Shown here: positions 7,331 through 18,000 of the stretch, one piece after another
Layout of the letters: each line of letters starts with the position of its first letter
How positions within the stretch are numbered: position 1 is the stretch's first letter
Source: Candidatus Anstonella stagnisolia
GTDB taxonomy: Archaea > Micrarchaeota > Micrarchaeia > Anstonellales > Anstonellaceae
DNA: 64,000 nt
Assembly (NCBI GenBank): GCA_902384585.1
Contig: CABMCJ010000004.1
Span: 696,086 to 760,085, forward strand
Direction: 5' to 3'
The notes under the pieces: generated by a model
Told to the model about the DNA's origin: nothing
What the model saw: the letters and a program-made list of their open reading frames with translations, nothing else
Databases searched by the model: none
Made by a program: the position numbers and the translations under genes

Positions 7331-7600
7331 CTAAAGCCCTGCAAAATCGTGCAGCATTTTCCCTTTTGGGACAAGCACGCCTGTTGCGCTTTTGAGTGGG
7401 AGCTGCGCTGCGTTGCATATTCGGAGAAGCTCGGGCAAATCGATTATGCGGTCGGGCACTATGAAGGGGATTGAGCCTGCCGCGCTTTTTTCGCGCACTA
7501 TCTTGAAACGGAGCTGCTGGTATACGCCGCTGCGCTGCACGCGCAGGTCGAAAAAGCCGTCCTTGAGGGACTTTTCCCTGTCTATTTTTTCTTCGTTCAT
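7331..7600 (-). CDS. Conserved-looking small protein, unknown function
   Basis: An 89-residue protein I do not recognise. It begins with a charged segment (MNEEKIDREKSLKDGFFDLR) and continues as alternating polar/hydrophobic stretches (RFKIVREKSAAGSIPFIVPD) suggestive of beta strands, with no signal peptide or membrane helix. Its start overlaps the stop of the 59-residue gene at 7597-7776 by 4 bp (ATGA), which supports both being real and co-translated. It ends 2 bp from the opposing lipoprotein gene. Confidence 0.6.
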   Translation of the reverse strand: MNEEKIDREKSLKDGFFDLRVQRSGVYQQLRFKIVREKSAAGSIPFIVPDRIIDLPELLRICNAAQLPLKSATGVLVPKGKMLHDFAGL

Positions 7601-7776
7601 AAAACGTACACCACGTACATCAGCCTTCCTGTCTCGTCGTAATCCTTTTCTATTGCGGCTGCGGAGCCCGCTCGCTCGTATTTTGCAGCCACTTCGCGCG
7701 CAGCCTCGTAGTGCGGGGTAACGTACACTATGCGCTTCCCAACCGGCTTTTTCCTTCGCGAGCGGTATTTTGCCAT
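7597..7776 (-). CDS. Small basic protein, unknown function
   Basis: A 59-residue protein beginning MAKYRSRRKKPVGKRIVYVT, with a basic N-terminus followed by an alpha/beta-looking segment (REVAAKYERAGSAAAIEKDY). It is too short for family assignment. I take the ATG at 7776 because it lies about 27 bp from the TATA core at 7798-7808, consistent with a leaderless message; an in-frame ATG at 7791 would sit too close to the promoter. It is coupled by a 4-bp overlap to the next gene. Confidence 0.6.
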   Translation of the reverse strand: MAKYRSRRKKPVGKRIVYVTPHYEAAREVAAKYERAGSAAAIEKDYDETGRLMYVVYVL

Positions 7777-7797
7777 CAATAGTCTCTCCATAAAAAG

Positions 7798-7808
7798 TAT
7801 TTTATAGG
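7798..7808. promoter_or_regulatory. Shared TATA core of a 51-bp divergent gap
   Basis: TATTTTATAGG lies at the centre of the gap between the starts at 7776 (minus) and 7828 (plus), 25-27 bp from each. Read on either strand it gives a plausible TATA box. Neither gene has a good ribosome-binding site in the remaining space, so leaderless transcripts in both directions are suggested. Confidence 0.5.
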
Positions 7809-7827
7809 TTTCAAGCGCCTTTTTGTT

Positions 7828-10800
7828 ATGGGGTTGCGCATTGCAGCCGTGCTCCTTTTCCTGTGCGCTATCCCTATTGCTCTCTCTGCCGGCTTTGCAT
7901 GGGCTGCGCAGGCGGATGCAACTGGCACGCTCTCCATGCAAAGGCTTCCGGTTGAATTTGGGAAATTCTACGCGGGGAATGAGTGGCAGCAGAAAATAGG
8001 GGTGTATGGAATCGCAGGGCTGCGCATATACCCGCCAAATGCGCAGAATTTGATTTTGGAGCTGCAAAGCGGGGGAATGGGCGAAATTTCACAGGCGGAT
8101 TTCCTTGCGATGCTTGATGCGCATGAAAAGGAGGAATATGCGCAAATCGCAGCGCGCCTTGGGGAGGCAACAAAATACAGGGAAGAGTCGGCAAGGGACG
8201 CGGCTGTTGCAAAAGGGCTTGCGCAAAAGGCCGCGGGCGCAAAGCTTGATTTGTCGCCGGACATGGTGCCGCTTCTTTCAATGGGGGGTTTCGGGGTGCC
8301 AACGGGGGTTGTGCATTATGCGTTTGTTGTTGCGGGCATTGCAAAGGTTGTTGATTTCATTTCCTTTGCGCTGCAATACCATGCGTATTTTGAGGGGGCG
8401 GTTGACGGCTATTTGCTTGCAGTTGGGAATGCGGGCATGGCAGTGAATGGGGCGGTCGAAAAGGCTGAAGGGGCGTATGCGGCGCTTGAATTTTCAGGCA
8501 TGTGCTCGCAGGAGTACAACGGGGGCAGGATAAGCGCGTGCGCAAACTGGTCTTCTTTTGAATATGAGGCAAAAATGGGCGGGGGGAAATATGCAGCCGC
8601 AAGGGATGCAATGCTGCGCTTGGGCAGTCAGGAAACGTTTTTGAGCTTGGAAAGCGTGCGGGAGCTTGGGATGCATGGGAAATACAACTCGCTTGTTTTG
8701 GGGCAGGAAAGCGTGCTTTTGCATGCGCTTGCATTGCAAAGGGAAAGCAGCCAGGCGCTTTTGCAGGCGGAAAATGCAAACAAGGAGGCGGGCGTGAGGC
8801 ACAGCAGGCTCCTTGGCGAAGCGCAGGAAGCGCAAAAGCATGCGCAGGGGCAGCAATACTGGAAAATGGGCATGGGAGGGGAGTTTGCAAGTGCGGAGGG
8901 GGAAGTGGAGCTTGGGGATGCGTTGTCTTATTATGAAAAAGAACAGGCTGCGGGAGAACTTGTTGAAAAAAGCTCGCTTGCATACGAAAATGCGAAAAGC
9001 GCATATTCTTCCAAGGCGAGGGGATACCTTCTGGGCTCGCTTAATTCGCACTCGGACGGCATTGCGTATGCGTCCGCTGCGGCTGGGAAATTTGCTTCCC
9101 TTGAAAAAAGCGCGCAGGAACTTTTGAAAAAAGCAAGGGAAAAATGCGCGCGGGAAGTCGGGGATGCTGCCATCCAGGCACAGATATCGTCCCTTGAGGG
9201 AGGCGCAAGGCTTGCGCTGGCGCGCGCGAAAATAGATGAGGCGCAGGGGCTTTTGCAGCAGGCGCCGCAGAAAAACAGCGGGCAGGCGTATGAGGCATAT
9301 GCGCTTGCATGCGAAGATGCGCAAGGGGCGATGCTCCTTCTGGCTGCAAAGGGGGAAGGGGTTGCGCACGCGCAGCTTGAAAGCACGCTTGCGATTTTGG
9401 AAAGGGCGGAAAAAGACGGGCTGGATGTATCTTATGAGGAAGGGCTTTATGAGGATGCAAAAGTTGCGCTTGGGGCGGACTGGGCGGACAAGGATGCGCT
9501 TTTGCAGGCGCAAAGCCTTTTGAAAAATGCGAGGGATGGGGCGCTTGCAAAGGAGCGGGCGCTTTTGCAGGAATGGCAGCCAAGGTATGCCGCGCTTTTG
9601 GAGTTAAAGGAGGATGCGCAAATGCGGGAGGAAATTTCAGGGTTTGAATCCCTTTATGTGCTTGGGGGGAAGTTGGACGAGGGGAGGGTGATAGGGGAAT
9701 TTTCACACATGCAGGAAAAGATTCTGAAAATGGAGGGGGCTGCGCTTGGGAAAAGGGAGGGCATTGTGTCTGCCGCACTTTCGCAGAATGCAAAGCTGGA
9801 GGTTGTATCGCACTCAATCTGGATGGGAAAGGACGGGGAGCTTTTGGGCAGGATAAGCACAAGGAACGGCAAGCTCAATGCGGCGCACGTTTCATTTTTT
9901 GTCCCATGCGAATTTGAGGTGCATTATTTCAATGTTGTGGATGCGCCGGCATGGCTGGAAGGGATAAGCTACGATGCGGGGAAGAAAATGCTTGAGGTAA
10001 AGCTAAGGCAGGCAAATGCGAATGGGGAATATGTGTTTTATTTTGAAAAGCAGGTGCCTGCGCCTTCTGTTTTGGAATATTCCTCGCTTGTGGGCTCAAA
10101 TGAGGGTGCAAACATCAGGGTGCAGCGCGCGTATGAAACCAATGCGCAATGGGCAATGCAGGGCGTGCTTTATGAACAGCTTCCTGAGGGCGCGAGGGTG
10201 GTTTCATACTCCATTAATGGGAACAATGCTGGGGGTAGCAGCATGCTGCAGGGAGGGAACACTATATTCTATGCGCCTGTTTCATTGCAAAAGGGCAAAA
10301 ATTCAATTCGGATAAGCTATGCGCTTTCAAATGCGTTCAGCTATGAAACTTCACAGTACGCTGCAAGCCAAAGTGGTGCGAAAATACTCGTTGGCAGCAC
10401 GGTCTTTGTAAGGGACGTGAAAGACTCCATTGAGGGTGCGATGCTATTTTTTGAGGCGCCGGCAGGGATGGGCGAATTTGCGGCAAGGGGTGCGCGCGCT
10501 GGAACTTTCAAAAGCGCAAAAGCACTTGCATACGGGGACAAATACGGGTATTTGATTGAGGTTGGGAAAGTGCAGAAAGGCGAGGAGGCGCAATTTTTCA
10601 TAAGCTACTCCCTTGAAAATGCGTCTTATGTTGAGGAATTCATAAGCGCGCGGGAGAGGGCTGCAAATGCGGCAGGGGATGCGGATGCGCTTTTGCAAAT
10701 TGCAAATGCAAGGGAAAAGCTTTCTGCAGGGGACATTGCGGGCGCGCTTGCGGCTGCAAGCAAAGTGCAGCTTGCGCCTGCGCAGGGGAACGTGAGTTAT

Positions 10801-11916
10801 GAGGCTGAAATCGCATCTGTTGCAGGCGAAATTTATTCAATGAATGCGAGCCTTGCAAGGCTTGCAATTACGGGGTATTGGAAGGAAAATGCGCTTGCGG
10901 AAAAGGTGAACGGGGCAAGGGCTGCGCTTTCGGATGCAGCGCTTTTGCCTGCGCAAAGGGCTGCAAAGGCAAGGGGAATGCTTGCGGATGCGCTTTCGGA
11001 TATTTCTGCATTGCAGCAGAGGCTTGAGAAGGCTGCGGGCGAGTATTTGGGATACCAAAGCGGCCAGCAGGCAAGCTTGCTGCTGCTTTCCGCGCGCAGG
11101 GGCATACTTTTTGGGAATGGCGGGGAAGCGCTTTCGCAATGCGCAAATGCGGCTGTTTTGCTTGAGGAGGCGCAAAAGGAAAAAGCGCAGGAGGGGGCTG
11201 CTGAAAACGCAAAGGCGGCATTGTTGCTTGGGCAATCGGATTTGATGCAGGGGCAAATCGAGCAAACCCTTGCAAAATACACAAGCGAATACGAGGATGC
11301 AAAAGCCGCAAAGCTGGGAAGCGTTTTCCCAAAAACCCCTGCGGACGTGAAAGCGGAGCTTGCTGGGCTTGAAAAGAGGATAGAGGCATGGAAAAAGCAG
11401 GGAGGGAATGCAAGCGAGCTTGAGGCGCTTGTCCTTTCCAAGAACAGCACGCTTTCGTACATGCAGGAATCCCTTGGGAGGCTGTCGCAGCAGTCAAATT
11501 CCACGCTGCGCATTGCGCAGGCGGGGGTGGGGCAGCTGCAGGGGAATGCGCAAAGCGAGGAGCAGAAAAGCAGGCTTGGGCAGCTTGAAGGCGCGCTTTC
11601 GTCCGCACAGTCCCTGAATCAGGAGGGAAAATACGCGCAGGCGATAGGGGCAAGCGCGCAGGTTGCGAAAAACGCTGCAAACGCGCTTGCAGCAGGGGTT
11701 CCGGCGCAGGACAATACTGGGCTGCTTGTTGCTGCAATATCTTTTGTGTTTGCGCTTGGGGCGATTGCATTCCTTGTTTTTGGCGGGAAGAAAAAGGAGG
11801 AGGGAGGCGGGAAAAAAAGGATTGCGGGCATTGAGGGGCAAGAAGGCAGGGGGGAAATCGCTGGGAAGGAAGCTTGCGCGGAAAAGAAAATTGCAGGCAT
11901 TGAAACTGGAAACTAG
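7828..11916 (+). CDS. Giant Ala-rich membrane-anchored surface protein
   Basis: A 1362-residue protein. It has an N-terminal signal peptide (MGLRIAAVLLFLCAIPIALS) and a single C-terminal membrane helix (LLVAAISFVFALGAIAFLVF) followed by a Lys/Gly/Glu-rich cytoplasmic tail. Nearly all of it therefore faces outside. Residues about 220-620 and 930-1280 are long Ala/Glu/Lys/Gln-rich helical stretches with coiled-coil character. Between them (about 640-900) is a beta-rich part (HVSFFVPCEFEVHYFNVVDAP, SYSINGNNAGGSSM). The layout resembles an extended stalk with a globular module. I recognise no family. It probably starts at the leaderless ATG from the TATA core at 7798. Confidence 0.75.
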   Translation: MGLRIAAVLLFLCAIPIALSAGFAWAAQADATGTLSMQRLPVEFGKFYAGNEWQQKIGVYGIAGLRIYPPNAQNLILELQSGGMGEISQADFLAMLDAHEKEEYAQIAARLGEATKYREESARDAAVAKGLAQKAAGAKLDLSPDMVPLLSMGGFGVPTGVVHYAFVVAGIAKVVDFISFALQYHAYFEGAVDGYLLAVGNAGMAVNGAVEKAEGAYAALEFSGMCSQEYNGGRISACANWSSFEYEAKMGGGKYAAARDAMLRLGSQETFLSLESVRELGMHGKYNSLVLGQESVLLHALALQRESSQALLQAENANKEAGVRHSRLLGEAQEAQKHAQGQQYWKMGMGGEFASAEGEVELGDALSYYEKEQAAGELVEKSSLAYENAKSAYSSKARGYLLGSLNSHSDGIAYASAAAGKFASLEKSAQELLKKAREKCAREVGDAAIQAQISSLEGGARLALARAKIDEAQGLLQQAPQKNSGQAYEAYALACEDAQGAMLLLAAKGEGVAHAQLESTLAILERAEKDGLDVSYEEGLYEDAKVALGADWADKDALLQAQSLLKNARDGALAKERALLQEWQPRYAALLELKEDAQMREEISGFESLYVLGGKLDEGRVIGEFSHMQEKILKMEGAALGKREGIVSAALSQNAKLEVVSHSIWMGKDGELLGRISTRNGKLNAAHVSFFVPCEFEVHYFNVVDAPAWLEGISYDAGKKMLEVKLRQANANGEYVFYFEKQVPAPSVLEYSSLVGSNEGANIRVQRAYETNAQWAMQGVLYEQLPEGARVVSYSINGNNAGGSSMLQGGNTIFYAPVSLQKGKNSIRISYALSNAFSYETSQYAASQSGAKILVGSTVFVRDVKDSIEGAMLFFEAPAGMGEFAARGARAGTFKSAKALAYGDKYGYLIEVGKVQKGEEAQFFISYSLENASYVEEFISARERAANAAGDADALLQIANAREKLSAGDIAGALAAASKVQLAPAQGNVSYEAEIASVAGEIYSMNASLARLAITGYWKENALAEKVNGARAALSDAALLPAQRAAKARGMLADALSDISALQQRLEKAAGEYLGYQSGQQASLLLLSARRGILFGNGGEALSQCANAAVLLEEAQKEKAQEGAAENAKAALLLGQSDLMQGQIEQTLAKYTSEYEDAKAAKLGSVFPKTPADVKAELAGLEKRIEAWKKQGGNASELEALVLSKNSTLSYMQESLGRLSQQSNSTLRIAQAGVGQLQGNAQSEEQKSRLGQLEGALSSAQSLNQEGKYAQAIGASAQVAKNAANALAAGVPAQDNTGLLVAAISFVFALGAIAFLVFGGKKKEEGGGKKRIAGIEGQEGRGEIAGKEACAEKKIAGIETGN

Positions 11917-11918
11917 GA

Positions 11919-12599
11919 TTACTGCTGCTCGCTTAGGTCTTCGTATAATTTGTCGTTGAAGGAATAGATTAGTTTTGTGTCGGTTATTGTTTTGAGCGCC
12001 GCTTCTGCACTTGGGGAGAGCGTGGATTTTCCGGTTTCAACCTCTATGAGGTATGCCTGCCCCTTGAATTCGAAAAGCACGTAGGGCTTCTTGTTCTCTG
12101 CGATGTACACGCGCGCATTGTCGTTGTCAAGCGAGCGCAGGATTGAGCAGAGGTACACTGCGCGGTCTATGCTGTCCGCGGCCTTTATGCGCTCCATGTC
12201 CTCAAAGGAAAGCCAGAAGTTAAGCGGAAGGGGCACTGTGCGTATTGTGGAAAGGTGCGTCATTGCAGCCTGCGCAGCCATAAGGAAGGAATCATCGTAC
12301 ACGTAGGGGTGGAAGGCATCCAGTATGCTTATTTTCACCTCAAGCACGGTCTTGTCGTGGGGTTTTACAAGCTCCTTTAGCTCGGAAATGCTCTTGCTTT
12401 CGGATTCCTCTATGAAATTCTGGTAGCGCAGTATTATTGTGCGGTAAATCTCGGCGCGTATGTCGGATTCGCTTGAATCCGGCGGAACAGGGCCTGCCTG
12501 CATGTGGTTTTGGGGAGAAGGGACGAGAACTGTTTTGCCCGCTACCTCTTTTTTCATGAATGGGAGCGAAATGAGCAGGGGGAGAAAAAGAAAGTCCAT
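11919..12599 (-). CDS. Transglutaminase-like fold protein with degenerate active site
   Basis: A 226-residue protein, not clearly secreted: the start MDFLFLPLLISLPF is short and hydrophobic and could be a weak signal. Residues about 140-205 (SIDRAVYLCSILRSLDNDNARVYIAE, then PYVLFEFKGQAYLIEVETG) follow the core of archaeal transglutaminase-like domains, where a Cys, a His and an Asp are normally found. The usual CxD and HAW motifs are missing, so catalysis is doubtful. The gene is downstream of the two large repeat proteins on the same strand but has 61 bp of its own upstream space. Confidence 0.45.
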   Translation of the reverse strand: MDFLFLPLLISLPFMKKEVAGKTVLVPSPQNHMQAGPVPPDSSESDIRAEIYRTIILRYQNFIEESESKSISELKELVKPHDKTVLEVKISILDAFHPYVYDDSFLMAAQAAMTHLSTIRTVPLPLNFWLSFEDMERIKAADSIDRAVYLCSILRSLDNDNARVYIAENKKPYVLFEFKGQAYLIEVETGKSTLSPSAEAALKTITDTKLIYSFNDKLYEDLSEQQ

Positions 12600-12660
12600 G
12601 TGCTATAAAACAACGGCGTCCTAAATAAATGTTTCTAGGAAAAGAAGGGAAAACGTGGGG

Positions 12661-15003
12661 TTATACGTAATCCATGCAGGTCAGGATTGGGCCGCAGAGG
12701 ACCGAGAGCATGGGGGAAATGTTGTCGCGCTCGTTGGATTCCACTATAACGCCGCCTGAATCCGCCTTGAGCCTGAAATTCACTATTGCAGGCGTGTGGG
12801 GGCACGTGAACTGGAACTGCTGCGAAACCGAACCGTGGCTTGCAAGCTGGCGCGTTTCAAACGTGCGGCTGTCTATAATGCCCTGGGTCACGTTAAGGGC
12901 GCTTGTGAAGCTGCCCGCATCGCCGCCTGAATTTGCAACAGTTGCGGTAATTATGAAATCCTCATCCCTTTGCGGGTTTGCCTTGTTCGCTGACAGGCTT
13001 GCAATAAGGTTGGGGAGGCGCCTTGCGCCCAAATTTGTGAGCGTGGAATTGCACGTGAACTGGGCGTTGTTGCTAGTGCCTGCCGCCTGCACGTAAACTC
13101 CGCTTGAGTTTGTCACGTTAAGCAGCGAAACAGGGTTTATGTTTGCACCGGTCGTGCGCGGGGACATGCTGCCTGCGTCGGACGTCCAGGTGAGCTGCGC
13201 GCAATTCACTGCGCGGTCCTCGTTGTCGGAATTGAAGCAGGTTGCGCTGAAATTGTACGCGCTTGCCTGCTCTATGTTTTGCGCTGCAGGGGAAAGCATG
13301 CAATACGTGTAAATGCGCGGGCGAAGCGCGCTTGGGGTGCAGTTGAACTGCGCTCCGTTGAAAGTGCCGGATGCGCGCACGTATGTGCCCTGCCCGTTGG
13401 ACACGCTGAGAGTTGAGGAAGTATTGTGCTGTGCGGGCGACATCCTGCCTGCGTCGCTTGCCCAGGAGAGGAGTGGGCAGGAGTACGGGGTGCCTGAGGA
13501 AAGCACGCATGCTGCGTTGAAAGAGTAAGACTGGTTGAAGGATATTTGGGCCAGGCGCGGGGAAAGTGCGCAGGAAATTGCTTCCGGGGAAAGCGCTGCT
13601 GAGCAGGAAAAGCGCGAGCCATCATTGTTTGCGCCGGTTGCATTCAGGTACGTGCCCTGCAAATTCCTCACTGTGAGCGTGGAAGAGGGGCTTTGCTGCG
13701 GCTGCGTTTGGGCGGTTGAGAGCGTGCCTGCGTTTGTTGCCCAATTAAGGATTGGGCAGTTTGCCTGCGCGCCGGCATTTGTGCATGAGGCTGTGAATTG
13801 GTAGTTGCTGTTGTTCATCATTTTCAAGCTTGCCGGGGAAAGCGTGCAGGAAAACTGCTGGGGATTCTGGACAACAACCTGCGCGGAGAGCTGCACGTTC
13901 GGGGTGCAGCGCACTATGCCGTTGCTGCAGTCCGCATCCGTTGTCTCGTAATTCACGATTATGTTGAGGGGGTAGTTGCCTGCGTTTGCAGGTGCGGTTG
14001 CATTCAGGCGGATTTGCGCGCTTGCGCCCGATGCGATTTCAATTGGAAGCTGCGGAGGGGCAAGGTTTGCGAATGCGCTGCCCTGCGCAAGGGAAATTGA
14101 GGTTATGCGTATTGTTTTTTGCTGCGAATTCTGCGCAGGGGTGTTTGTGAGCGTGAAATTCGCGCTCACAGTAGCGCGGGGAGTTACTGGGGAAGAAACC
14201 TGGAGGTTGGACGCAGGGAGGTTGCAGGAGTAGGGGTATTGGACTGTAATTGTAAGCGGCTGGCCTGCTGAATAAACCTGTGAGTGGTGCCCCTCCTTGT
14301 ATATGTTGTAGTAAAGCGGATTTTTCACTACTGTGGCGCAGGTCTTGTCGAACATGAGCCTGAAGTAGCGCGTTGCAGGCTGGTTGCCAGAGGCAATTTG
14401 GTTGTGCCCTGCAAGGTTTATGTTCCCGTTCCCGTTGCCTGCATAATCTATGAGCGCACTAGTGCGCATGACATTGCCTTGTGCGTTGTATTCCACAAGG
14501 GAAATGGGCGCTTTGCATATTGCCGCAACCTGCGCGTTGCACTTGCGCTGGTCGTTGCTGCAATCATAAGAAGGGCCGATATAAGCCAGGGCCTCATCAT
14601 AGAGGTTTACCTGGGCGCCTTGGTTGCCTGCTGCCTGCGTGAATGCGCCCCAATCAGAAATATCGTTGTGGTTCGCCCTTCCTATGTACTGGAGATATGA
14701 ATCTGAAGAAATGAACGGGAGCGAGTGGTCTGTTGATGCACCGCCGTTGAAAACTCCTGGGTCATGGTTGAGTATGGAAAGCGAGGTTCCTGAGAGGGCT
14801 GAATGCTTCCAGTTTGAGGACACGCTTGCTGAGAGCGTAATTTGTGAGCCGGTGCAATATGTTAGGCTGGGCGAGGAAATCGAGGGCGCCACGCTTATGT
14901 CGGTATTTATTTGGAACCGGTTGTCGCCAAGGTAGTTTGTATTGAAATTCTCTGCAAATGCGGCAGCAAATAAAATGCAAAGAACAAAAAGGAATTTTTT
15001 CAT
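12661..15003 (-). CDS. Secreted multi-domain Ig-like/CARDB surface protein
   Basis: A 780-residue protein with a clear signal peptide (MKKFLFVLCILFAAAFA). The N-terminal 250 residues are unassigned and cysteine-containing. Around 270-375 is a beta-sandwich of the archaeal surface-protein type. From about 385 to 655 come three tandem Ig-like modules of roughly 90 residues. Each has a Cys-containing first strand (CTLSPASLKM, CALSPRLAQI, CMLSPAAQNI), a W(A/T)(T/S)(N/D)AG core and a closing Y-x-x-A-(S/T)-G strand. The last part is a CARDB-like domain (DFIITATVANSGGDAGSF). Many N-x-S/T sites suggest glycosylation. It has no membrane anchor, so it may associate with another surface protein. It starts 21 bp after the 1218-aa gene. 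Confidence 0.72.
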   Translation of the reverse strand: MKKFLFVLCILFAAAFAENFNTNYLGDNRFQINTDISVAPSISSPSLTYCTGSQITLSASVSSNWKHSALSGTSLSILNHDPGVFNGGASTDHSLPFISSDSYLQYIGRANHNDISDWGAFTQAAGNQGAQVNLYDEALAYIGPSYDCSNDQRKCNAQVAAICKAPISLVEYNAQGNVMRTSALIDYAGNGNGNINLAGHNQIASGNQPATRYFRLMFDKTCATVVKNPLYYNIYKEGHHSQVYSAGQPLTITVQYPYSCNLPASNLQVSSPVTPRATVSANFTLTNTPAQNSQQKTIRITSISLAQGSAFANLAPPQLPIEIASGASAQIRLNATAPANAGNYPLNIIVNYETTDADCSNGIVRCTPNVQLSAQVVVQNPQQFSCTLSPASLKMMNNSNYQFTASCTNAGAQANCPILNWATNAGTLSTAQTQPQQSPSSTLTVRNLQGTYLNATGANNDGSRFSCSAALSPEAISCALSPRLAQISFNQSYSFNAACVLSSGTPYSCPLLSWASDAGRMSPAQHNTSSTLSVSNGQGTYVRASGTFNGAQFNCTPSALRPRIYTYCMLSPAAQNIEQASAYNFSATCFNSDNEDRAVNCAQLTWTSDAGSMSPRTTGANINPVSLLNVTNSSGVYVQAAGTSNNAQFTCNSTLTNLGARRLPNLIASLSANKANPQRDEDFIITATVANSGGDAGSFTSALNVTQGIIDSRTFETRQLASHGSVSQQFQFTCPHTPAIVNFRLKADSGGVIVESNERDNISPMLSVLCGPILTCMDYV

Positions 15004-15024
15004 GGCATTACCTGGTATTCGGAA

Positions 15025-18000
15025 CTAATATCGGGTAGGCAGTTCCGCGTTGTCGTTTATGGGCTTCCTTGCCTGCGGGAATGTTTTTGTCATGTCGGAG
15101 TAGCCGCCAAACAGGCTTATTATTGCGTGCCCGATGTTTTCCCCAAGGGGAATCAGGTGCGTGCTCATGCTTGCGGATATTCCCGCACCGCTTGTGCCGC
15201 CGCTTATTGGCACGTTTCCCCTTACCCCAAAGGTATAGCCCTTGAATGCGCCGCTGTTTGCCTTGTATTCGAGAGACGGGTTTAGGAACACTGCACCAAG
15301 GGTTGGCTTGCTTATGAGCGGGTTCGTGCGGCTTGCGCCCATGCCAAGCGACAGGTTCTCGCTTGTGCGGTGGTAGAAATTCACGTGCATTGAGCTTCCA
15401 AGGTCTTTTAGCTGCGAATGCTTGAGGGCATCTATTGATTCGGATTGCAGGCTCACGCTTCCGCCCAATGCCATTGCAACGTTTTCCGAGAGTTTTATCC
15501 CGCGGTTTACGCCTGCAGAGGCAATGCCGCGGTCAGGCAGGCCGGTTGCCTCAAAATCAAGCAGGGTTTCCCATGGCCCCTTGAGGACAAGTGAGCCGCC
15601 TATTGTGCCATAGGCCAGCTTCTCCTTGGAAACCTCATCGGTCACAAATGTGGCGGTGCGAGTGCCGGCATTGTAGATGTAGTTGATACCCACTGAGACT
15701 ATCTGGCCTGGCTTGAGTTTTTTGAAATCCACTTCGCCGGGTATGTAAGTGAAGCTTATGCCTGGCGTTGCGATTTGCTCCCTTAGGGTTTTTACCAGCA
15801 GTTCGGATTCGACTGTTACTTTTGAGCCGGGCCTGCCTGGGGTGTATGCCAAAGAATTCCACATCATTGAGCCTTCCTTGAAGCAATTGCGGAACCTTTC
15901 CTGCCAGCCCGGGCCGTCTGCCTCAAGTATGTCCATCATGCGCTGCAGCCCGTTTGGGCTTTGGTCCCTAAGGTCCTGCGTCCATCCTTCTGGGAGCGAA
16001 TTTAGCAGGTCTATTGGGGTGATTGGCCCGGGGAAAACCGGGGTTGTGCCGTCTTTGATTTCTTCGACGGGGCGCTTTGTTGTTATGCCGCCCCTGTTGC
16101 TTGGATTCGCAACTGTGGATGCGGATAAATCGTTTCTGCCTGCTCCGCCTGGGTCGCCGCCCTTGCCTGGTTTTGTGCCAGGGCCTGTAATTGGAATGTC
16201 TATTGGGTGGCGGGCATCGTCTATAGGGGGTGCGGGCTTTGTTCCGATAACAGCGCGGCCTGGGATGTTTGCTGTTTGTGATATAGGAGGGGAAGGCTTT
16301 GGATTTGGCCCTGTAATAGGTATTGGCAGCGGGGCGGGTGCATCATTTATGGGCGGCGGTTTTTGGCCGATAACAATGCGGCCTGGGATGTTTGCCACTG
16401 AAGAGCGCAAATCCGGGTTAGGGACAGGGGGTTTTACTCCAATAACTTGGCGCCCTGGGATGTTTGCTGCGCTTGCACGCAAATCAGGGGGAGTGACGCC
16501 ACCGCCCGGCGGATTGTTGCTCATCCATTCTTTTATGAGTTCGAGTATTTCCCTTGAACGGCCCGGGTGGTCAAAATCTGCGAATGCATCGTAGATTTTC
16601 CTTGCGGTTGCCTCCTTGTCCATGCCGTCTGGGACATACGACTCCAATTGCGACGCGACATCGGAGAATGGCGGCAGCGAGGGCTTCTGTTCCTCGGTTA
16701 TTATTGTCCTGGTTACTGTCTCGGATTTCATCGGGGAAGGGGGAAGCACGAGGGAGCGCGGCCGCGGGATGCGCTTTTTGCCCGTATCTGGCTGCTGCAC
16801 CTGCGCCTCGCTTGAAAACGCGGCTGCAATCCCGACTAGCGCCGTGCCGGTCTCTATCCCGTATGCGCTTGCATAGGCGCTCACTGCAAAGCCTGTTCCG
16901 TCCTCTTTCACGTTAAATGCGATGTAGCGCTTTCCTTCAATGGTTTCAAAGTGCACATCCTGCATGTCCTGCTCATCCGCGCTGGATATTGTTTTTATGC
17001 GCGACATTTTTGGGCTGTTTTCCACGCAGCTTGCGATTATTTTTAGTGATGGGTCGTCAAAGGAGGAATTGCCTGCAATGCGCTTTGCATCAAGGAGCAC
17101 GTAAACCTTGTTGCCTTTTTGAAGCTGCGCATCCGTGCCAATCGGCTGCAGTTGCCCGTCGCGCATCACGAATTTTGAAAGCTCAAGGGAAAGGGAGATT
17201 GGGAGGTTTTGCTCGTGCTCTATTCCGCGCATTGTGTAAAGCGCGCGCACCCTTGGGTCGTTGGGATTGTTCTCGTCGCGGAACTGCCTTTCGGCATCCG
17301 TATCCTGGGCGATCTTGCCGCCGCGGGAGCGCGAAAGCCACGTGTTGAGCCTTGTTGCGTCAATGAGCGCAAAAGTGCCGCCCTCTTCCTGCGTGATTAT
17401 GTTCTTGCCTGCAAGGTACGTGATGTTGTCCATGCCGCCATCCTGCGCAGCGAGCGCGGAAAGGAATGAGTTGAGCATTTGGGGGGCTGCGCCAAGTGCG
17501 CGCTGCTCAAGGGCTTTTTTCGCGTCCTTGTTGCCTGCCTCGTATGCGCGCGCGTCTTCAAGGGAGATTTCCATTCCTCCCACGCGCACGCTTTTCCCGT
17601 TTAGCGTGAGTTCGACGCCGCCTTTTGTGCCGTCTTCGTTCTTGAGCACAAAGGACTCGCCCTGCGCTGCTGAAGGGTGGTAGACAAAATGGCATTTGTT
17701 GAGCACGCCTATGAATGCGCGCACGTCTATCTGGTAGCGCTCAAGCGCGGTATTTAGGTTGTTTTTGAAGGCTGTCTTGAATGCGTCTACCTGTGCCTTG
17801 CTTGAGCTGCCTGAAATGAAAACTTCCATTGAGGCGCTTGAGGAAATTTTCATGCCCCCCACAAGCTGCCAGAAAGCAGGGTTGCTTATTGAATTGAGCT
17901 TCTCTATCAGGCTGTCCGTGCTTGCGCCGGTTGTCTGGAAAGAGGAATCAACATAGCCGGACTGTTTTGCAAACTCCACAAGGGAAACAGCGGCATGGTG

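Noticed and set aside
8494-9513. 339-residue open frame antisense to the 1362-aa protein
   Set aside because: Its composition is a shadow of the GCG/CTT-rich codons on the other strand; no motif, start signal or family pattern is visible.
15025-15900. True bacterial-type outer-membrane beta-barrel
   Set aside because: Strand-rich sequence is visible but there is no signal peptide, no typical C-terminal aromatic signature, and an archaeal outer membrane is not indicated.
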